Below are positions 1 through 8,784 of a stretch of 64,000 nucleotides of DNA, piece by piece. The notes under the pieces are model-generated. The model ran no database searches and was not told the origin of the DNA. It worked only from the letters and a program-made list of their open reading frames with translations. Location of the stretch: contig CAZOIA010000001.1 in the NCBI GenBank assembly GCA_964579675.1, positions 26,231-90,230 on the forward strand, read 5' to 3'. Positions within the stretch are counted from its first letter, which is position 1. Each line of letters begins with the position of its first letter. Source of the stretch: CAZOIA01 sp964579675. Lineage in GTDB: Bacteria > Planctomycetota > Phycisphaerae > UBA1845 > PWPN01. Position numbers and translations under genes: made by a program.

Positions 1-515
1 CGGGTACCGTTGCCTACATCCATCTGGCATGCCTCGGCCGCACCAGTGTCCCACCGGACGATTTCGGACACCTTCTTGTGGCCCAAGTCGTCACGGCTTT
101 CTGGTACGTCGTGATCGTGAACGTGGTCCTCGCGCTTTGGTTGGCCCTCTTGGTCTCACGATCTCGTTCCGGACCGGCGCCATTGTCTTCTCTGATTCGA
201 GGTATCCGGCGAATCCTATACTTTGCGGCCATACCGTATCCCTTCTTAGCCTTGGGAACCGGTTATTGGTCCACAATAGAGGTGCACATGAGCGAGTTCT
301 ATACGCCATTCTGGCTCGATGCCTGTGCTACGGCAGCACTACTGATGGGAGCGATCGCCCGAATCCTCATCGTTGGGTTCGCTTTCAGCCGGGAGACCAA
401 GGCTTCATCCTCCACTGCGGGCATCGCTACCTTGGGGGCGCTTGATGCCTGGCTGATGCTGGCGTTTCTCTGTCAGGTGGTCGCCGCCGCCTCCACCGAA
501 TGGTTGTGGCGATGA
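1..515 (+). CDS. 3' part of an unrecognised multi-pass membrane protein
   Basis: The reading frame is open from base 3 at the window edge to the TGA at 513-515, so the start lies outside the window. A GTG at 78 could be read as a start, but the frame upstream is already open and protein-like, so I treat this as a truncated gene. The visible part is about 170 residues with at least four hydrophobic segments: around the GTG at 78, near bases 210-255, near 325-375 and near 440-495. They are separated by short basic loops (SRSRSG, FSRETK), as expected for an inner-membrane protein. I recognise no family motif, and the neighbours give no functional hint. Confidence 0.55.
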   Translation, partial: GTVAYIHLACLGRTSVPPDDFGHLLVAQVVTAFWYVVIVNVVLALWLALLVSRSRSGPAPLSSLIRGIRRILYFAAIPYPFLALGTGYWSTIEVHMSEFYTPFWLDACATAALLMGAIARILIVGFAFSRETKASSSTAGIATLGALDAWLMLAFLCQVVAAASTEWLWR

Positions 516-1031
516 AAGGCACAAGAAGGGATCAGAGCAATGCTGTTCGGGACGACAATTGTTGGTTTCACCCGCGAGGGGAGTCAGGATAGGTCTTCGT
601 GATGCCGCCAGGACCTCGCGCCGCGTGCGCGCGACAAGAAGTGACGCCTGAAGTCGCTGTTTGCCAACCCTTCGGCCAAGCCGGTGGGTGAGATGAGCGA
701 CGGTGGCACGGGAGATACGAGGCGACGGGTTCGTTCGGTTGGCTTCCGCGACGGAACAGCCAAGCCCCGAGAAGCCTGGCTCACAACTTCTTGGACAAAC
801 ACGGGTTCACCCTCGTGCCAAGCCCCCCAGCACGCCAAACACGTACGTGAGCCCGGTGCTTCTTCCCGGCGCGAGGTTCTCCCATCCGAGGAAACACCGG
901 CCTCACAGAGGCCGGCTCTGATCGCGCTGGAAGCGGCGCTGACCGTGTCGGAACCGGCTCTGATCGCGCCGGACGCCGGTGGCCCCGCAGGGTTACTGCC
1001 CCGGCGAGCCGGTTCCTGAACCGATCATCGA
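516..1031. other. Intergenic spacer with repeat-derived sequence
   Basis: There is no convincing gene between the membrane protein and the 3' end of priA. The short open frames here have no ribosome-binding site and cross repeat sequence. The right half (833-985) is a copy of dispersed repeat R2, followed by degenerate repetitions of a GAACCGGCTCTGATCGCG-like unit up to about 985. The left half (516-830) shows nothing I can identify. Confidence 0.6.
849..921. repeat. Dispersed repeat R2, copy A
   Basis: This 73-nt stretch matches 31587-31659 with only a handful of differences by eye. Its right end is a perfect hairpin: CCGGCCTC, ACA loop, GAGGCCGG. A terminal motif CGCCAAACACGTAC just upstream (833-846) resembles the 14-nt inverted repeat that bounds copy B. 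The same hairpin, inverted, lies inside the DUF58 gene at 26795-26821. Confidence 0.8.
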
Positions 1032-3269
1032 TCACAGCAACGACATCGGATCGACATCAATGACGGTGTGCCTGGATGACGGCGTGAGCACCTTCTCGTT
1101 TCGGAGCATCTCAAGGGTCCCCATCAATCGGCTGGCGTTGGCGGCCCGGATGAGGAAATCGTAGCGGTACAGGTTTCGCAGTCGTCCGAGCGGCGCGGTC
1201 TGCGGCCCCAGCACGTCGGCGGGCAGGGACCGATCCGCCAGGTACTGGCGAATCTGGCCGGCAAGCTGGCGGGTCTGCTGGAGTGCCTGCGACTGGGTGC
1301 GATGCGAGACGACCAAGCGCGCCAGCCGGCTGAATGGGGGCCACCCGAGCCATTTCCGTATCGCCAACTCGTGCTCGGCGAACGACGGAAAGTCGTGGTT
1401 GGCGGCAGACTGCAGGGCAGCCGACAGGCCCGCCAGGCTCTGCACGATCACGTGACCGCCCACGTCAGACCGGCCCGCCCGCCCCGCGACCTGGGTCACC
1501 ATCTGGAACGTTCGTTCCGCCGCCCGAAAGTCCGGCACCGCCAGGGCGGTATCCGCGTTGATCACCCCAACGAACGAGACGGCCGGAAAGTCCAGCCCCT
1601 TGGCGATCATCTGGGTGCCAACCAGAACGTCGATCCGGCGGGCGCCGAAATCGCGCAGCATCTGCTCGTACTGCCCGACGCTCGTCATGGTGTCACTGTC
1701 CGCCCGGGCGACCCGGGCATCGGGGAACCTGGCCCGCACTTCCTCCTCTACCCGCTGCGTCCCCATGCCCCACCGGATCAGCGTCCCGCCGCAGGACGCG
1801 TCGCCGCAGCGCTTCGGCACGATGAGCTTCGCCGTGCAGTAGTGGCACATCGCTTTGCCGGTCGTCTTGTGGAATACCATGTTGACCCGGCAATTCGGGC
1901 AGACGACGGGGTTGCGGCACCGGCTGCAGACCAGGTAGCTCGCGTAGCCGCGACGGTTCAGCAGCAGCACCGCCTGTTGACCTGCCGCCAGCACCTCCCG
2001 CAAACGCTCTTCCATGAGTCGGGACATCAGGTGCATGCCCTTGCGCTGCCTCTGCTCGATGTGCATATCCACGAAATCGACCGCGGGCATCGGCAGCCCG
2101 GCGATGCGGTGGTTGAGGGTGATGCGCTCGAAGTGCGGCAACTTCTCGCAGTTGTGCCACGTTTCCAGGGAGGGCGTCGCGGAGCCGAGCACGATAGGGA
2201 TCGACGCGAGCTGGGCGCGTTTGATTGCCACCTCGCGGGTGTGGAACCGCGGCGACTGCTGGTTCTTGTAGCTGGACTCCTGCTCCTCGTCCACCACGAT
2301 CAGGCCGAGGTCCGGGCACGGGGCGAAGACCGCGCTCCGGGTCCCGATGACGACGCGCTTCTCGCCCCGGGCGATCGCCACCCACGTCAGCGAGCGCTGC
2401 GCGCCGGTCAGGCCGCTGTGCACAACGGCCACGTCCTGGAACCGGACCGCAAGCCGATCAACGATCTGAGTGGTCAGAGCGATCTCCGGCACGAGCAGGA
2501 TCGCCTGTTTGCCGCGGGCCAGCGCCGCCCGAATCGACCGGATGTAGACCTCCGTCTTGCCGCTCCCGCTCACGCCGAACAACAGCACCACCCGGAGCCC
2601 GCCGTCCTCGGCGATGTTCCCGATGCGGTTGATGGCTGACTGCTGGTCGGGGTTCAACTCGAATTGCGGCTCCTGGCCGGGCCGATCGAAGTCGGGCGCC
2701 GGCGCCGGCTCGCGCCGCGTTTCCATTTCGATCACCGCCGCCCTCACCATCGCGGAGACGATGCCCTTGCTGACACCGGTGCGAGTGATCAGCGCCTCCA
2801 GCTCAAGTCCATCCGCCTGTTCGGCGAGCGCATCCACAACAGCTTGCCTTTTCGCCGAATGGGCTCTCCGCGGTTCGACGGCCGGGCCTTGCCCGCGATC
2901 AGTCCCCGCCGGCCGCGCCAGCCGAAGGACTCGCACCGTACGGAACCCGCTCTGCTTGCGGATGGACTCGGGCATCATGGCCGCCAGTGCCCGCCCGAGG
3001 GGGCAGCAGTAGTACCGCGACATCCACCGCCCCAGTTCGATCAGTTCGTCGCCGAGGAGCCGGTGTTCGTCGAGCACGTCGGCCACCGGCTTGAGCGTAG
3101 AAGTCCAGGGTTCGCGGGCCAGCGTGACGCAGAAGGCGGGCTGCGGTTTTCGACTCCTGCCGAAGGGCACCAGCAGGCGCTTGCCCGGCTCGACGCGGTC
3201 GGCCAGCTCGTCCGGGACGGCAAAGCTGTACTCCCCCTCTATCGCCGCCACCATGGCTACGCGAGCCAC
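1032..3269 (-). CDS. priA: Primosomal replication restart helicase PriA
   Basis: PriA is a 3'-to-5' superfamily 2 helicase that reloads the replisome at stalled forks. The protein shows the family order: N-terminal DNA-binding region (VARVAMVAAIEGEYSFAV), Walker A GVSGSGKTE, box II DEEQ (DEEH in many homologues), a zinc-binding region with CSRCRNPVVCPNC, CHYC and CGDASC, and the C-terminal helicase motif GTQMIAKGLDFP. The frame stays open upstream, but I chose the GTG at 3269. It is preceded at 7 nt by GGAGGTGA, a full match to the anti-Shine-Dalgarno sequence, and it gives about 745 residues, normal for PriA. Alternatives are GTG 3284 and ATG 3401. It lies downstream of apgM on the same strand. 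Confidence 0.95.
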   Translation of the reverse strand: MARVAMVAAIEGEYSFAVPDELADRVEPGKRLLVPFGRSRKPQPAFCVTLAREPWTSTLKPVADVLDEHRLLGDELIELGRWMSRYYCCPLGRALAAMMPESIRKQSGFRTVRVLRLARPAGTDRGQGPAVEPRRAHSAKRQAVVDALAEQADGLELEALITRTGVSKGIVSAMVRAAVIEMETRREPAPAPDFDRPGQEPQFELNPDQQSAINRIGNIAEDGGLRVVLLFGVSGSGKTEVYIRSIRAALARGKQAILLVPEIALTTQIVDRLAVRFQDVAVVHSGLTGAQRSLTWVAIARGEKRVVIGTRSAVFAPCPDLGLIVVDEEQESSYKNQQSPRFHTREVAIKRAQLASIPIVLGSATPSLETWHNCEKLPHFERITLNHRIAGLPMPAVDFVDMHIEQRQRKGMHLMSRLMEERLREVLAAGQQAVLLLNRRGYASYLVCSRCRNPVVCPNCRVNMVFHKTTGKAMCHYCTAKLIVPKRCGDASCGGTLIRWGMGTQRVEEEVRARFPDARVARADSDTMTSVGQYEQMLRDFGARRIDVLVGTQMIAKGLDFPAVSFVGVINADTALAVPDFRAAERTFQMVTQVAGRAGRSDVGGHVIVQSLAGLSAALQSAANHDFPSFAEHELAIRKWLGWPPFSRLARLVVSHRTQSQALQQTRQLAGQIRQYLADRSLPADVLGPQTAPLGRLRNLYRYDFLIRAANASRLMGTLEMLRNEKVLTPSSRHTVIDVDPMSLL

Positions 3270-3504
3270 CGGCCCCTCACGCACCTCCGGTGACTCGAGC
3301 CATAACGATGCACCGGGCTTCTCAGATAAACGTGCCACTTCTCGTCCGGGCTCAAACCGCCGACCAGAGGTTGCCAACCACAACCGCGTATGGTGTCTCA
3401 TCCCTGCATCCGCAGGGACGGTGAACTCGCGGAGTATAATCCAGGTCGAAGCGAATGGTCCAAGACAGGCACGTGGGCCGCTTCCCACCCGGACGCTACG
3501 CGCT

Positions 3505-3532
3505 GCCCTGCGGGCTCTCAGCCCACGCGGCC
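3505..3532. repeat. Degenerate R1 (REP-like) hairpin overlapping the apgM stop codon
   Basis: The sequence CTGCGGGCTCTCAGCCCACG and the following CGGCC is a diverged copy of the R1 hairpin seen at 29573, 48990 and 43540. The TGA of apgM (3518-3520 on the minus strand) lies in its loop, so the last residues of ApgM (SGRVG) are encoded by the repeat arm. Confidence 0.55.
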
Positions 3533-4717
3533 CGACTTGAGGAAGTACTCCATCAGCTCGTGGCCCGGGTCGATGTGCAGGCCGCTTTCCCTGCCCTGCG
3601 CCTCGGTGAAGGCCGTGGTGCGGTCGGCCGCGATCCCCGAGCCGGCCATGCAAAACGGAGGCGGCGTCGCGGTGTGTGTCCGCTTGAGCACCGGCGTCGG
3701 GTGATCCGGCAAACAGAGTACTCGCCAGGTGTCAAAGCTCCGCAGCTTCTCTAACACCGGGCCGACCACGTGCTCGTCGATCTGCTCGATTGCCTCCACC
3801 TTGGCCGGCGCGTCGCCGTTGTGACCCATTTCGTCCGGTGCCTCGACGTGAACCACGATAATGTCCACGTCGTCGAGGCCCGCCGCTGCCGCCTGGCCCT
3901 TGCCGCGATAGTTGGTGTCGAGGTAGCCGGTTGCCCCCTCCACCTCGATCAACCGCCAGCCGATACTCAGGGAAATCCCGCGAATCAGGTCCACCGCGGT
4001 AATTGCCGCCCCGCGCAGGCCGAAGCGATCCTTGAAGCTGGACAGTTTGGGCATTGGCCCCTGGCCCCACAGCCAGATGGATGTCGCGGGGTTCTCGCCG
4101 AGATCCTGCCGGACCTGGTTTACCTCGTGCGACTCCAGCACGGCCCGCGACCGTTCCATCAACGCCCGGACCTCCTCGCTGCCCTTACCCGTGGGCAGGT
4201 AACCCGCCACCGGTTCGCCGGGGATATCGTGCGGCGGCGTGCACTTGACCTTCATCCAGGAGGCATCCTTCATCGTCACGAGATGCCGGTAGCCGACGCC
4301 GGCGTGGAACCGGACCCGCTCGTCGCCGAGCTCGGCCTGAAGATCGGCGATGAGCTTGTCCGCTTCCGGCTGGGATATGTGACCAGCGGAGAAGTCTTCC
4401 ATTACGCCGTCCACGATCGTGACCAGATTGCACCGGAACGCCAGTTCATCCGGCCCAAGCGAGATCCGCTTGGCCATCGCCTCGAGCGGGGCCCGACCGG
4501 TATAGCAGGCCTTCACGTCGTAGCCGATGACGCTCAGCGTGGCCACGTCACTACCGGGCGTGAACCCCTCCGGCACCGTCCTGACCGTCCCGACCCGACC
4601 ATTGGCGGCAATCCAATCCATGTTGGGTATCCGGGCCGCCTCCAGAGCCGTCCGACCGTCAAGATCAGGAATGGGCTCATCAGCAGCCCCGTCGGGCAGT
4701 ATCACTGCATACTTCAT
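3518..4717 (-). CDS. apgM: Cofactor-independent phosphoglycerate mutase, archaeal type (ApgM)
   Basis: This enzyme interconverts 3- and 2-phosphoglycerate in glycolysis and gluconeogenesis without 2,3-bisphosphoglycerate. The N-terminus MKYAVILPDGAADEPIPDL and the segment TPGSDVATLSVIGYD, with its metal-binding aspartate and serine nucleophile, are diagnostic. Other family segments are GRAPLEAMAKRI, EAPDEMGHNGD and the C-terminal LPDHPTPVLKRTHTATPPPF. At 399 residues it has normal length for the ApgM branch of the alkaline-phosphatase superfamily. The start is the ATG at 4717. It is followed by about 250 bp of spacer and then priA on the same strand. The C-terminus runs into a repeat (see 3505-3532). 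Confidence 0.95.
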   Translation of the reverse strand: MKYAVILPDGAADEPIPDLDGRTALEAARIPNMDWIAANGRVGTVRTVPEGFTPGSDVATLSVIGYDVKACYTGRAPLEAMAKRISLGPDELAFRCNLVTIVDGVMEDFSAGHISQPEADKLIADLQAELGDERVRFHAGVGYRHLVTMKDASWMKVKCTPPHDIPGEPVAGYLPTGKGSEEVRALMERSRAVLESHEVNQVRQDLGENPATSIWLWGQGPMPKLSSFKDRFGLRGAAITAVDLIRGISLSIGWRLIEVEGATGYLDTNYRGKGQAAAAGLDDVDIIVVHVEAPDEMGHNGDAPAKVEAIEQIDEHVVGPVLEKLRSFDTWRVLCLPDHPTPVLKRTHTATPPPFCMAGSGIAADRTTAFTEAQGRESGLHIDPGHELMEYFLKSGRVG

Positions 4718-5127
4718 GGCGTGTGCAATCTCGGTCTACGAAGCCATCGGCCATCAGCGCTGACTGGCGGACTACCATTACCACAGGCACTCAGGCCTTG
4801 GTGGCGTCCGCCCGGCGATTGGCGGACCATGGTACGCCGCAGGGCCTAACTTGTCACGGAGCCGCCACTTGTGCGGGCGGTGAGGGGAATGTCTGGTCGT
4901 TCGGCCCGGTGATCCGGCGGCCCCCGATGCCCCTCGGGGTCTGCGGCCCTGTTGGGCCATCCCACCATCTCGCCGTCCATCTCCCGCCATGCCGCGGCGC
5001 CTTCCATCCTCTTTTTCTGTACTTTCCGCCTCGTTCCGACGTGCTCCACTCGCCGGCTATCCCCTTTCCTACCCATTTCCTCGGCCCTGACCCCCAGTAC
5101 CCCCCAAAAAAAGGCGCAAGAAAGCTA
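4718..5127. other. Intergenic region between divergent apgM and the GntR regulator
   Basis: About 410 bases with no supported gene. Short frames on both strands lack a ribosome-binding site. The stretch 4910-4965 holds imperfect inverted repeats (CCCCCGATGCCCCTCGGGG). Towards 5090-5130 the base composition turns A+T-rich, leading into the GntR promoter. I see no clear promoter for apgM. Confidence 0.5.
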
Positions 5128-5155
5128 TTGACATAGTACAATAGTGAACTATAAT
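5128..5155 (+). promoter_or_regulatory. Sigma-70 promoter with overlapping inverted repeats upstream of gntR-slipin
   Basis: TTGACA at 5128-5133 and TATAAT at 5150-5155 are both consensus and are 16 nt apart. Across and just after them lie related words: ATAGT (5134) with ACTAT (5148), and repeated AATAGTG (5140 and 5156). Regulators of the YtrA branch of GntR bind palindromes of this TACTAT-type composition, so autorepression is a reasonable inference. Confidence 0.75.
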
Positions 5156-5188
5156 AATAGTGTAGACTCTGATTTCCCGGGAGCTGCC

Positions 5189-5584
5189 ATGGCCCTGCCG
5201 ATCAAGATAGACAAGCACAGTGGGATCCCGATCTACATCCAACTGGGGGAGCGGATCCGGCTCCTGATTCACGAGGGCAGCCTCAAGGTAGGCGACGCGA
5301 TGCCCACCGTGCGGAGCCTGGCCGTTTGGCTGGGAATCAACGCCAATACCGTGGCCCGGGTCTATCGCGAGTTGCAGGCCGACGGCCTGCTGAGGCTTGA
5401 GCGCGGCGTCGGGACGTTTGTGGCCGACGTGAGCGGGAGCCGGACGCCCGAATCTGACTTCAGGCAAGTGGAAGAGAAGGTGATGGAGGTGATCCGGCTC
5501 GGGAAACGGGCTGGCATGAGTGCGGCGGAAGTGTCCCAATTCATCGAAACGCGATGGCAGGAGGTTGACGATGTTTCTAGGTAG
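5189..5584 (+). CDS. GntR-family transcriptional regulator, YtrA-like
   Basis: A short regulator of 131 residues. Residues 1-75 form the GntR winged helix: IPIYIQLGERIRLLI, then MPTVRSLAVWLGINANTVAR as recognition helix, then GLLRLERGVGTFVAD as wing. The remaining 50 residues are helical and lack the large effector domain of FadR- or HutC-type members, which fits the YtrA subfamily. The frame opens at 5144, but that ATG lies inside the promoter -10 element. The ATG at 5189, preceded by CGGGAGC, is the better start. The 3' end overlaps the slipin gene by 14 nt, so the two are translationally coupled. The effector is unknown. Confidence 0.88.
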   Translation: MALPIKIDKHSGIPIYIQLGERIRLLIHEGSLKVGDAMPTVRSLAVWLGINANTVARVYRELQADGLLRLERGVGTFVADVSGSRTPESDFRQVEEKVMEVIRLGKRAGMSAAEVSQFIETRWQEVDDVSR

Positions 5585-6455
5585 CTTCAACAACATCGTG
5601 GCACTGGCGATCCTCGGGGCAGTGCTGTTGATCAGTTGTGCGGTTGGGTACTTCGGTGAGTCACCGACGGCAGGGTGCGTTGTCTTCGCCGTGGGCCTGG
5701 TGGTGTCGGCTTCGCCGCGCATGATCAACGAGTGGGAGCGCGGCGTGCTGCTCCGGCTGGGCAGGTTTCAGCGCGTCCTCAAGCCCGGCATCGTGTGGGT
5801 GATCCCGGGGGTTGACCAGATCGTAGCGATGGTGGACATGCGGATCCGCTCGACGCCCTTCTCAGCGGAGAAGACTCTGACCAGGGATACCGTGCCCGTG
5901 GACGTGGATGCGGTGCTGTTCTGGGTGGTCACCGACGCCCAGCGGGCGATCCTCGAGGTCGAGAGGTACGAGCCGACGGTGAGCTGGGCGGCCCAGACCA
6001 CGCTGCGCGACGTCATCGGCAGAACGGAACTGGGGCGAATGATCTCGGACCGAGAAGGACTGGACCAGGAACTGCAAAGAATCATCGACGCCAAGACGGG
6101 CGAATGGGGGGTCACGGTGCAATCGGTCGAGATACGGGATGTCAGGATTCCCGGCGCGCTGGAGGATGCGATGAGTCGCAAAGCCCAGGCCGACCGCGAA
6201 AAGGAGGCCCGCATTATCCTGGCCCAGGCCGAAGAGCAGGTGGCCCACGAAATGGCCAAAGCCGCCCGCGTGTACCAGGCGGAGGACACGGCCATGCAAC
6301 TCCGCGCGATGAACATGACCTACGAATCAATCAAGGAGAAAGGGGCACTTATGGTCGTTCCATCTGGCATGGCCGATTCGATGAACCCCGGCATCGTGGG
6401 CCTGGCGGCGGCATTCCGGGGCGGACTGTCGCCGAAGGGAGGTGACAGCGCATGA
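5571..6455 (+). CDS. Slipin / SPFH (band 7) membrane protein
   Basis: A stomatin-like protein of about 294 residues. Two hydrophobic segments near the N-terminus anchor it in the membrane (VALAILGAVLLISCAVGYF and GCVVFAVGLVVSAS). They are followed by the SPFH domain start INEWERGVLLRLGRFQRVL and the conserved stretch TLRDVIGRTEL. A charged helical stalk (AQADREKEARIILAQAEEQ) and a small hydrophobic tail complete it. Slipins oligomerise at the inner membrane and are linked to membrane microdomains and protease control. There is no NfeD partner gene next to it. The ATG at 5571 has GGCAGGAGG upstream and overlaps the regulator gene, so the slipin is probably controlled by that GntR protein. Confidence 0.9.
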   Translation: MFLGSFNNIVALAILGAVLLISCAVGYFGESPTAGCVVFAVGLVVSASPRMINEWERGVLLRLGRFQRVLKPGIVWVIPGVDQIVAMVDMRIRSTPFSAEKTLTRDTVPVDVDAVLFWVVTDAQRAILEVERYEPTVSWAAQTTLRDVIGRTELGRMISDREGLDQELQRIIDAKTGEWGVTVQSVEIRDVRIPGALEDAMSRKAQADREKEARIILAQAEEQVAHEMAKAARVYQAEDTAMQLRAMNMTYESIKEKGALMVVPSGMADSMNPGIVGLAAAFRGGLSPKGGDSA

Positions 6456-6545
6456 GCCCACTGCCGACAGGCGGCGATCTGCGTACGGTTCGGATACCTG
6501 GCGCCCCCGACTTGCCCGGCGCTCGGGCCTGGGTGGCGGGGCAAA

Positions 6546-7400
6546 CTAACCCTCAAGCGGCGGAGGGTTGGCCGGGTCAACCTTCCTCACGCCGAAACGC
6601 CGAAGCCAGACGCAATAGTTCTCTGCGTCCGAGGCCCGATTCTCCAGTGGCAGCTTCATGCTGTGGCCGTCCAGGAAGCCCCCGTTGGTGAACCGGTTGA
6701 GGTGCATTTTGCGGGCTACGCGACGAGGACCTGGTTCGTCCGAAACATTCGTCGTGCCCATACCCTGGGGAAGCTGGTCCGCAATCCAAACGTCCATCGC
6801 ATCAATGCCGTTCGCGCCAGTCTGCCAGGCGCCGGACTTCCAGTTCTCCCGGCCCTCCTGGAGCGTCACATCCGAACCCCCGCCCACGTTCTTGTCCTCC
6901 CTCGCCGCGTCGAGGATGTAAACCCACTCTGCGGGGCGCTTGATGGACGCCAGCTTCGTATACTTCTGCTCCAGCCAACCTTCGTCCGGATCAGGCCCGT
7001 CCGGAGCGAGAGCGTTTACAACGTAATCAACGAACGGGAAAGGCAGCATCTTGACCCGTTCGGGGCATTGGAAGCTCGCCCATTTGTCTACCTGCAACTC
7101 ATTGATATTGTGGTAGAACGTCTTGTCTCCGAATGTTCGGGCGACCAGCCGGGTCCAGTGCACCTCCCACGGGCTGGCACCGCGCGGAAAGACGCCCTTC
7201 CACGCGACCGCGTATTCCTCCGTGGCAACAGAGAACTGGTGTAGATTGCTCAGGCATTGGGTATTCCTTGCCTGGGCCCGGGCCCGGGCCAGGGACGGCA
7301 TCATGATGGCCAGCAACAAGGCGATAATCGCCACCACCACCAGCAGCTCGATCAACGTGAAGCCCCTTACCAGACGGCTCGGCGACGACGTGACGTACAT
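6546..7400 (-). CDS. Prepilin-like (type II secretion pseudopilin family) protein, copy 1
   Basis: The N-terminus has a short basic leader ending RLVRG, then FTLIELLVVVAIIALLLAIM, the type IV prepilin cleavage site and hydrophobic helix with Glu at +5. The 284-residue protein ends in a globular domain with the H...DG element found in planctomycete pseudopilins (HLNRFTNGGFLDG). Here ten residues separate H and D, rather than the nine of the usual H-X9-DG motif. PilD-type peptidase would process it. Substrate and assembly partners are not known, and no secretion ATPase is nearby. It is paralogous to the gene at 7592-8548, and both carry the AxARAQxR segment after the helix. Confidence 0.85.
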   Translation of the reverse strand: MYVTSSPSRLVRGFTLIELLVVVAIIALLLAIMMPSLARARAQARNTQCLSNLHQFSVATEEYAVAWKGVFPRGASPWEVHWTRLVARTFGDKTFYHNINELQVDKWASFQCPERVKMLPFPFVDYVVNALAPDGPDPDEGWLEQKYTKLASIKRPAEWVYILDAAREDKNVGGGSDVTLQEGRENWKSGAWQTGANGIDAMDVWIADQLPQGMGTTNVSDEPGPRRVARKMHLNRFTNGGFLDGHSMKLPLENRASDAENYCVWLRRFGVRKVDPANPPPLEG

Positions 7401-7446
7401 GACTCGGTCCTCCGTGGCACGAGGGTGGATCAGACCTACCCATTAA

Positions 7447-7475
7447 ATACTACGCCCGGCAGCCCGGCGCGTCAA
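7447..7475 (-). promoter_or_regulatory. Promoter for prepilin-like copy 1
   Basis: On the minus strand TTGACG (7475-7470) and TAGTAT (7452-7447) are 17 nt apart, about 45 nt upstream of the ATG at 7400. This means the gene can be transcribed separately from the paralogue upstream. Confidence 0.55.
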
Positions 7476-7591
7476 CCGGGCCAGGCATATACTGAGCCGG
7501 AAAAAGTTCGTCTGCTGCGCCAGAACACAACAGGAATGCCCTATCCCAGGCCGGGGGCGGGAACCGACTTCACACCGTAGCAGGGAAGTCG

Positions 7592-8548
7592 CTAGTAAAG
7601 ATCCGGGTCTTCCATGGCGATCCTCAGGGCATCCTTGACCCCGAAGGACTTGAGCCAGTAGGCGTAATTCGCGACGTGGTTTGGACCGCCGCCGCCGTCG
7701 GTCCGGTTGGCCAGTGGGATCTTGTCGGCGTGGCCATCCATGAAGGTTGCGTTGGTGAACCGGTTGAGGTGCATCTTGCGGGCGGCGCGACGATAGCCGA
7801 CGTCATCCGAGATGTTGTACTTCTCGGCATCACCCCATCCGCCCGCAGTGGGGCGCTTCCCCTCGGGCAGGTGGGCGCCCTTCCACACGTCCATCACCCC
7901 GAGCGCGCCCGAGCGCTGATTGATCCAATTCTCGTGGGCCTCGCCAACGGAAGCGGCCGTTGCGAAACCCTGGCACTTGTCCTCTTTCTCCGCCTCGGTG
8001 AGATAGATCACCTCGGCCGGCTGCCGGTAGATGCTGATCTTGGAAAGCGCTCTCGTTGCGTCGTCGAAATGGCGAATCTGCTCCCACGTCCCAGTGGCAT
8101 CGGGCATGCTGCCGGGCCCACTGGCCCGGGGTCCTTCGGGATCCATCGAGTTGACCACGTAATCCAGAAATGGACTTCTCAGCGTGCTGGTCCGCTCGGG
8201 GCAATGAAAGATCTCCATCCTGTCTACTTGAAGGTCGTTGACATCGAAGGTGCTGGGCACGCTCTTGATCAGACCCAGTTTTCGCGCCACCTCGACCGTC
8301 CAATTAGTGCGGTCGCCGTCGTTGCAGGCCCGCGGGAGCACGTCCTTGTGCTCGATGGCGTGCTGGTACATCACCGCCCCGAACTGATGAAGATTGCTCA
8401 GGCACGCCGCGTGGCGGGTCTGGGCCCGGGCCCGGGCCAGCGAAGGCATGAGGATAGCCAGCAACAGGGCGATGATCGCCACCACCAGCAGGAGCTCGAT
8501 CAAGGTGAACCCTCGCGCCCGACGTGCTACCGACGACCCAGGGAACAT
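7592..8548 (-). CDS. Prepilin-like (type II secretion pseudopilin family) protein, copy 2
   Basis: This is a paralogue of the gene at 6546-7400, with leader RRARG followed by FTLIELLLVVAIIALLLAIL and then SLARARAQTRHAACLSNLHQF. The C-terminal domain keeps HLNRFTNATFMDGHADKIPL. The open frame reaches 8680, but the ATG at 8548 is preceded by GGCGGAGGAGCGAG, a strong ribosome-binding site, and places the prepilin leader at the N-terminus, giving about 318 residues. The two genes are separated by 191 bp holding a promoter for copy 1. Function is inferred from the N-terminus only; the globular domains probably differ in role, because they diverge far more than the helix. Confidence 0.85.
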   Translation of the reverse strand: MFPGSSVARRARGFTLIELLLVVAIIALLLAILMPSLARARAQTRHAACLSNLHQFGAVMYQHAIEHKDVLPRACNDGDRTNWTVEVARKLGLIKSVPSTFDVNDLQVDRMEIFHCPERTSTLRSPFLDYVVNSMDPEGPRASGPGSMPDATGTWEQIRHFDDATRALSKISIYRQPAEVIYLTEAEKEDKCQGFATAASVGEAHENWINQRSGALGVMDVWKGAHLPEGKRPTAGGWGDAEKYNISDDVGYRRAARKMHLNRFTNATFMDGHADKIPLANRTDGGGGPNHVANYAYWLKSFGVKDALRIAMEDPDLY

Positions 8549-8784
8549 AACTCGCTCCTCCGCCGTGGGGAGATTGCCGAAGCCAATCTTGTCTCCATCC
8601 CACGACCGCCGGTTCCCGGTCGCGGCCAGCATCGCCACCTTGCCGGGCCGCCCTGACCCGGCAAGACGGCGGCCTCTCAACAGTAGCGCCCCCCGAGAAG
8701 CCGGCCACCGACTTGACTACTGCCGTACGCGCTTCCCTTGGCGTAATGGCTGAACAAGCTATCGAGGAGCGTCAACCCTTGGGA

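Noticed and set aside
684..1019. Short plus-strand frames next to priA
   Set aside because: They cross R2 repeat sequence and lack a start signal; the residues mirror the repeat units.
1302..2639. Long open frame antisense to priA (445 codons)
   Set aside because: It is a shadow of a high-G+C gene: the priA strand carries all helicase motifs and the antisense protein is His/Arg/Pro-rich without any domain.
3270..3653. N-terminal extension of the priA frame to 3653
   Set aside because: It overlaps apgM by 136 bases, has no family similarity, and the GTG at 3269 has an ideal ribosome-binding site.
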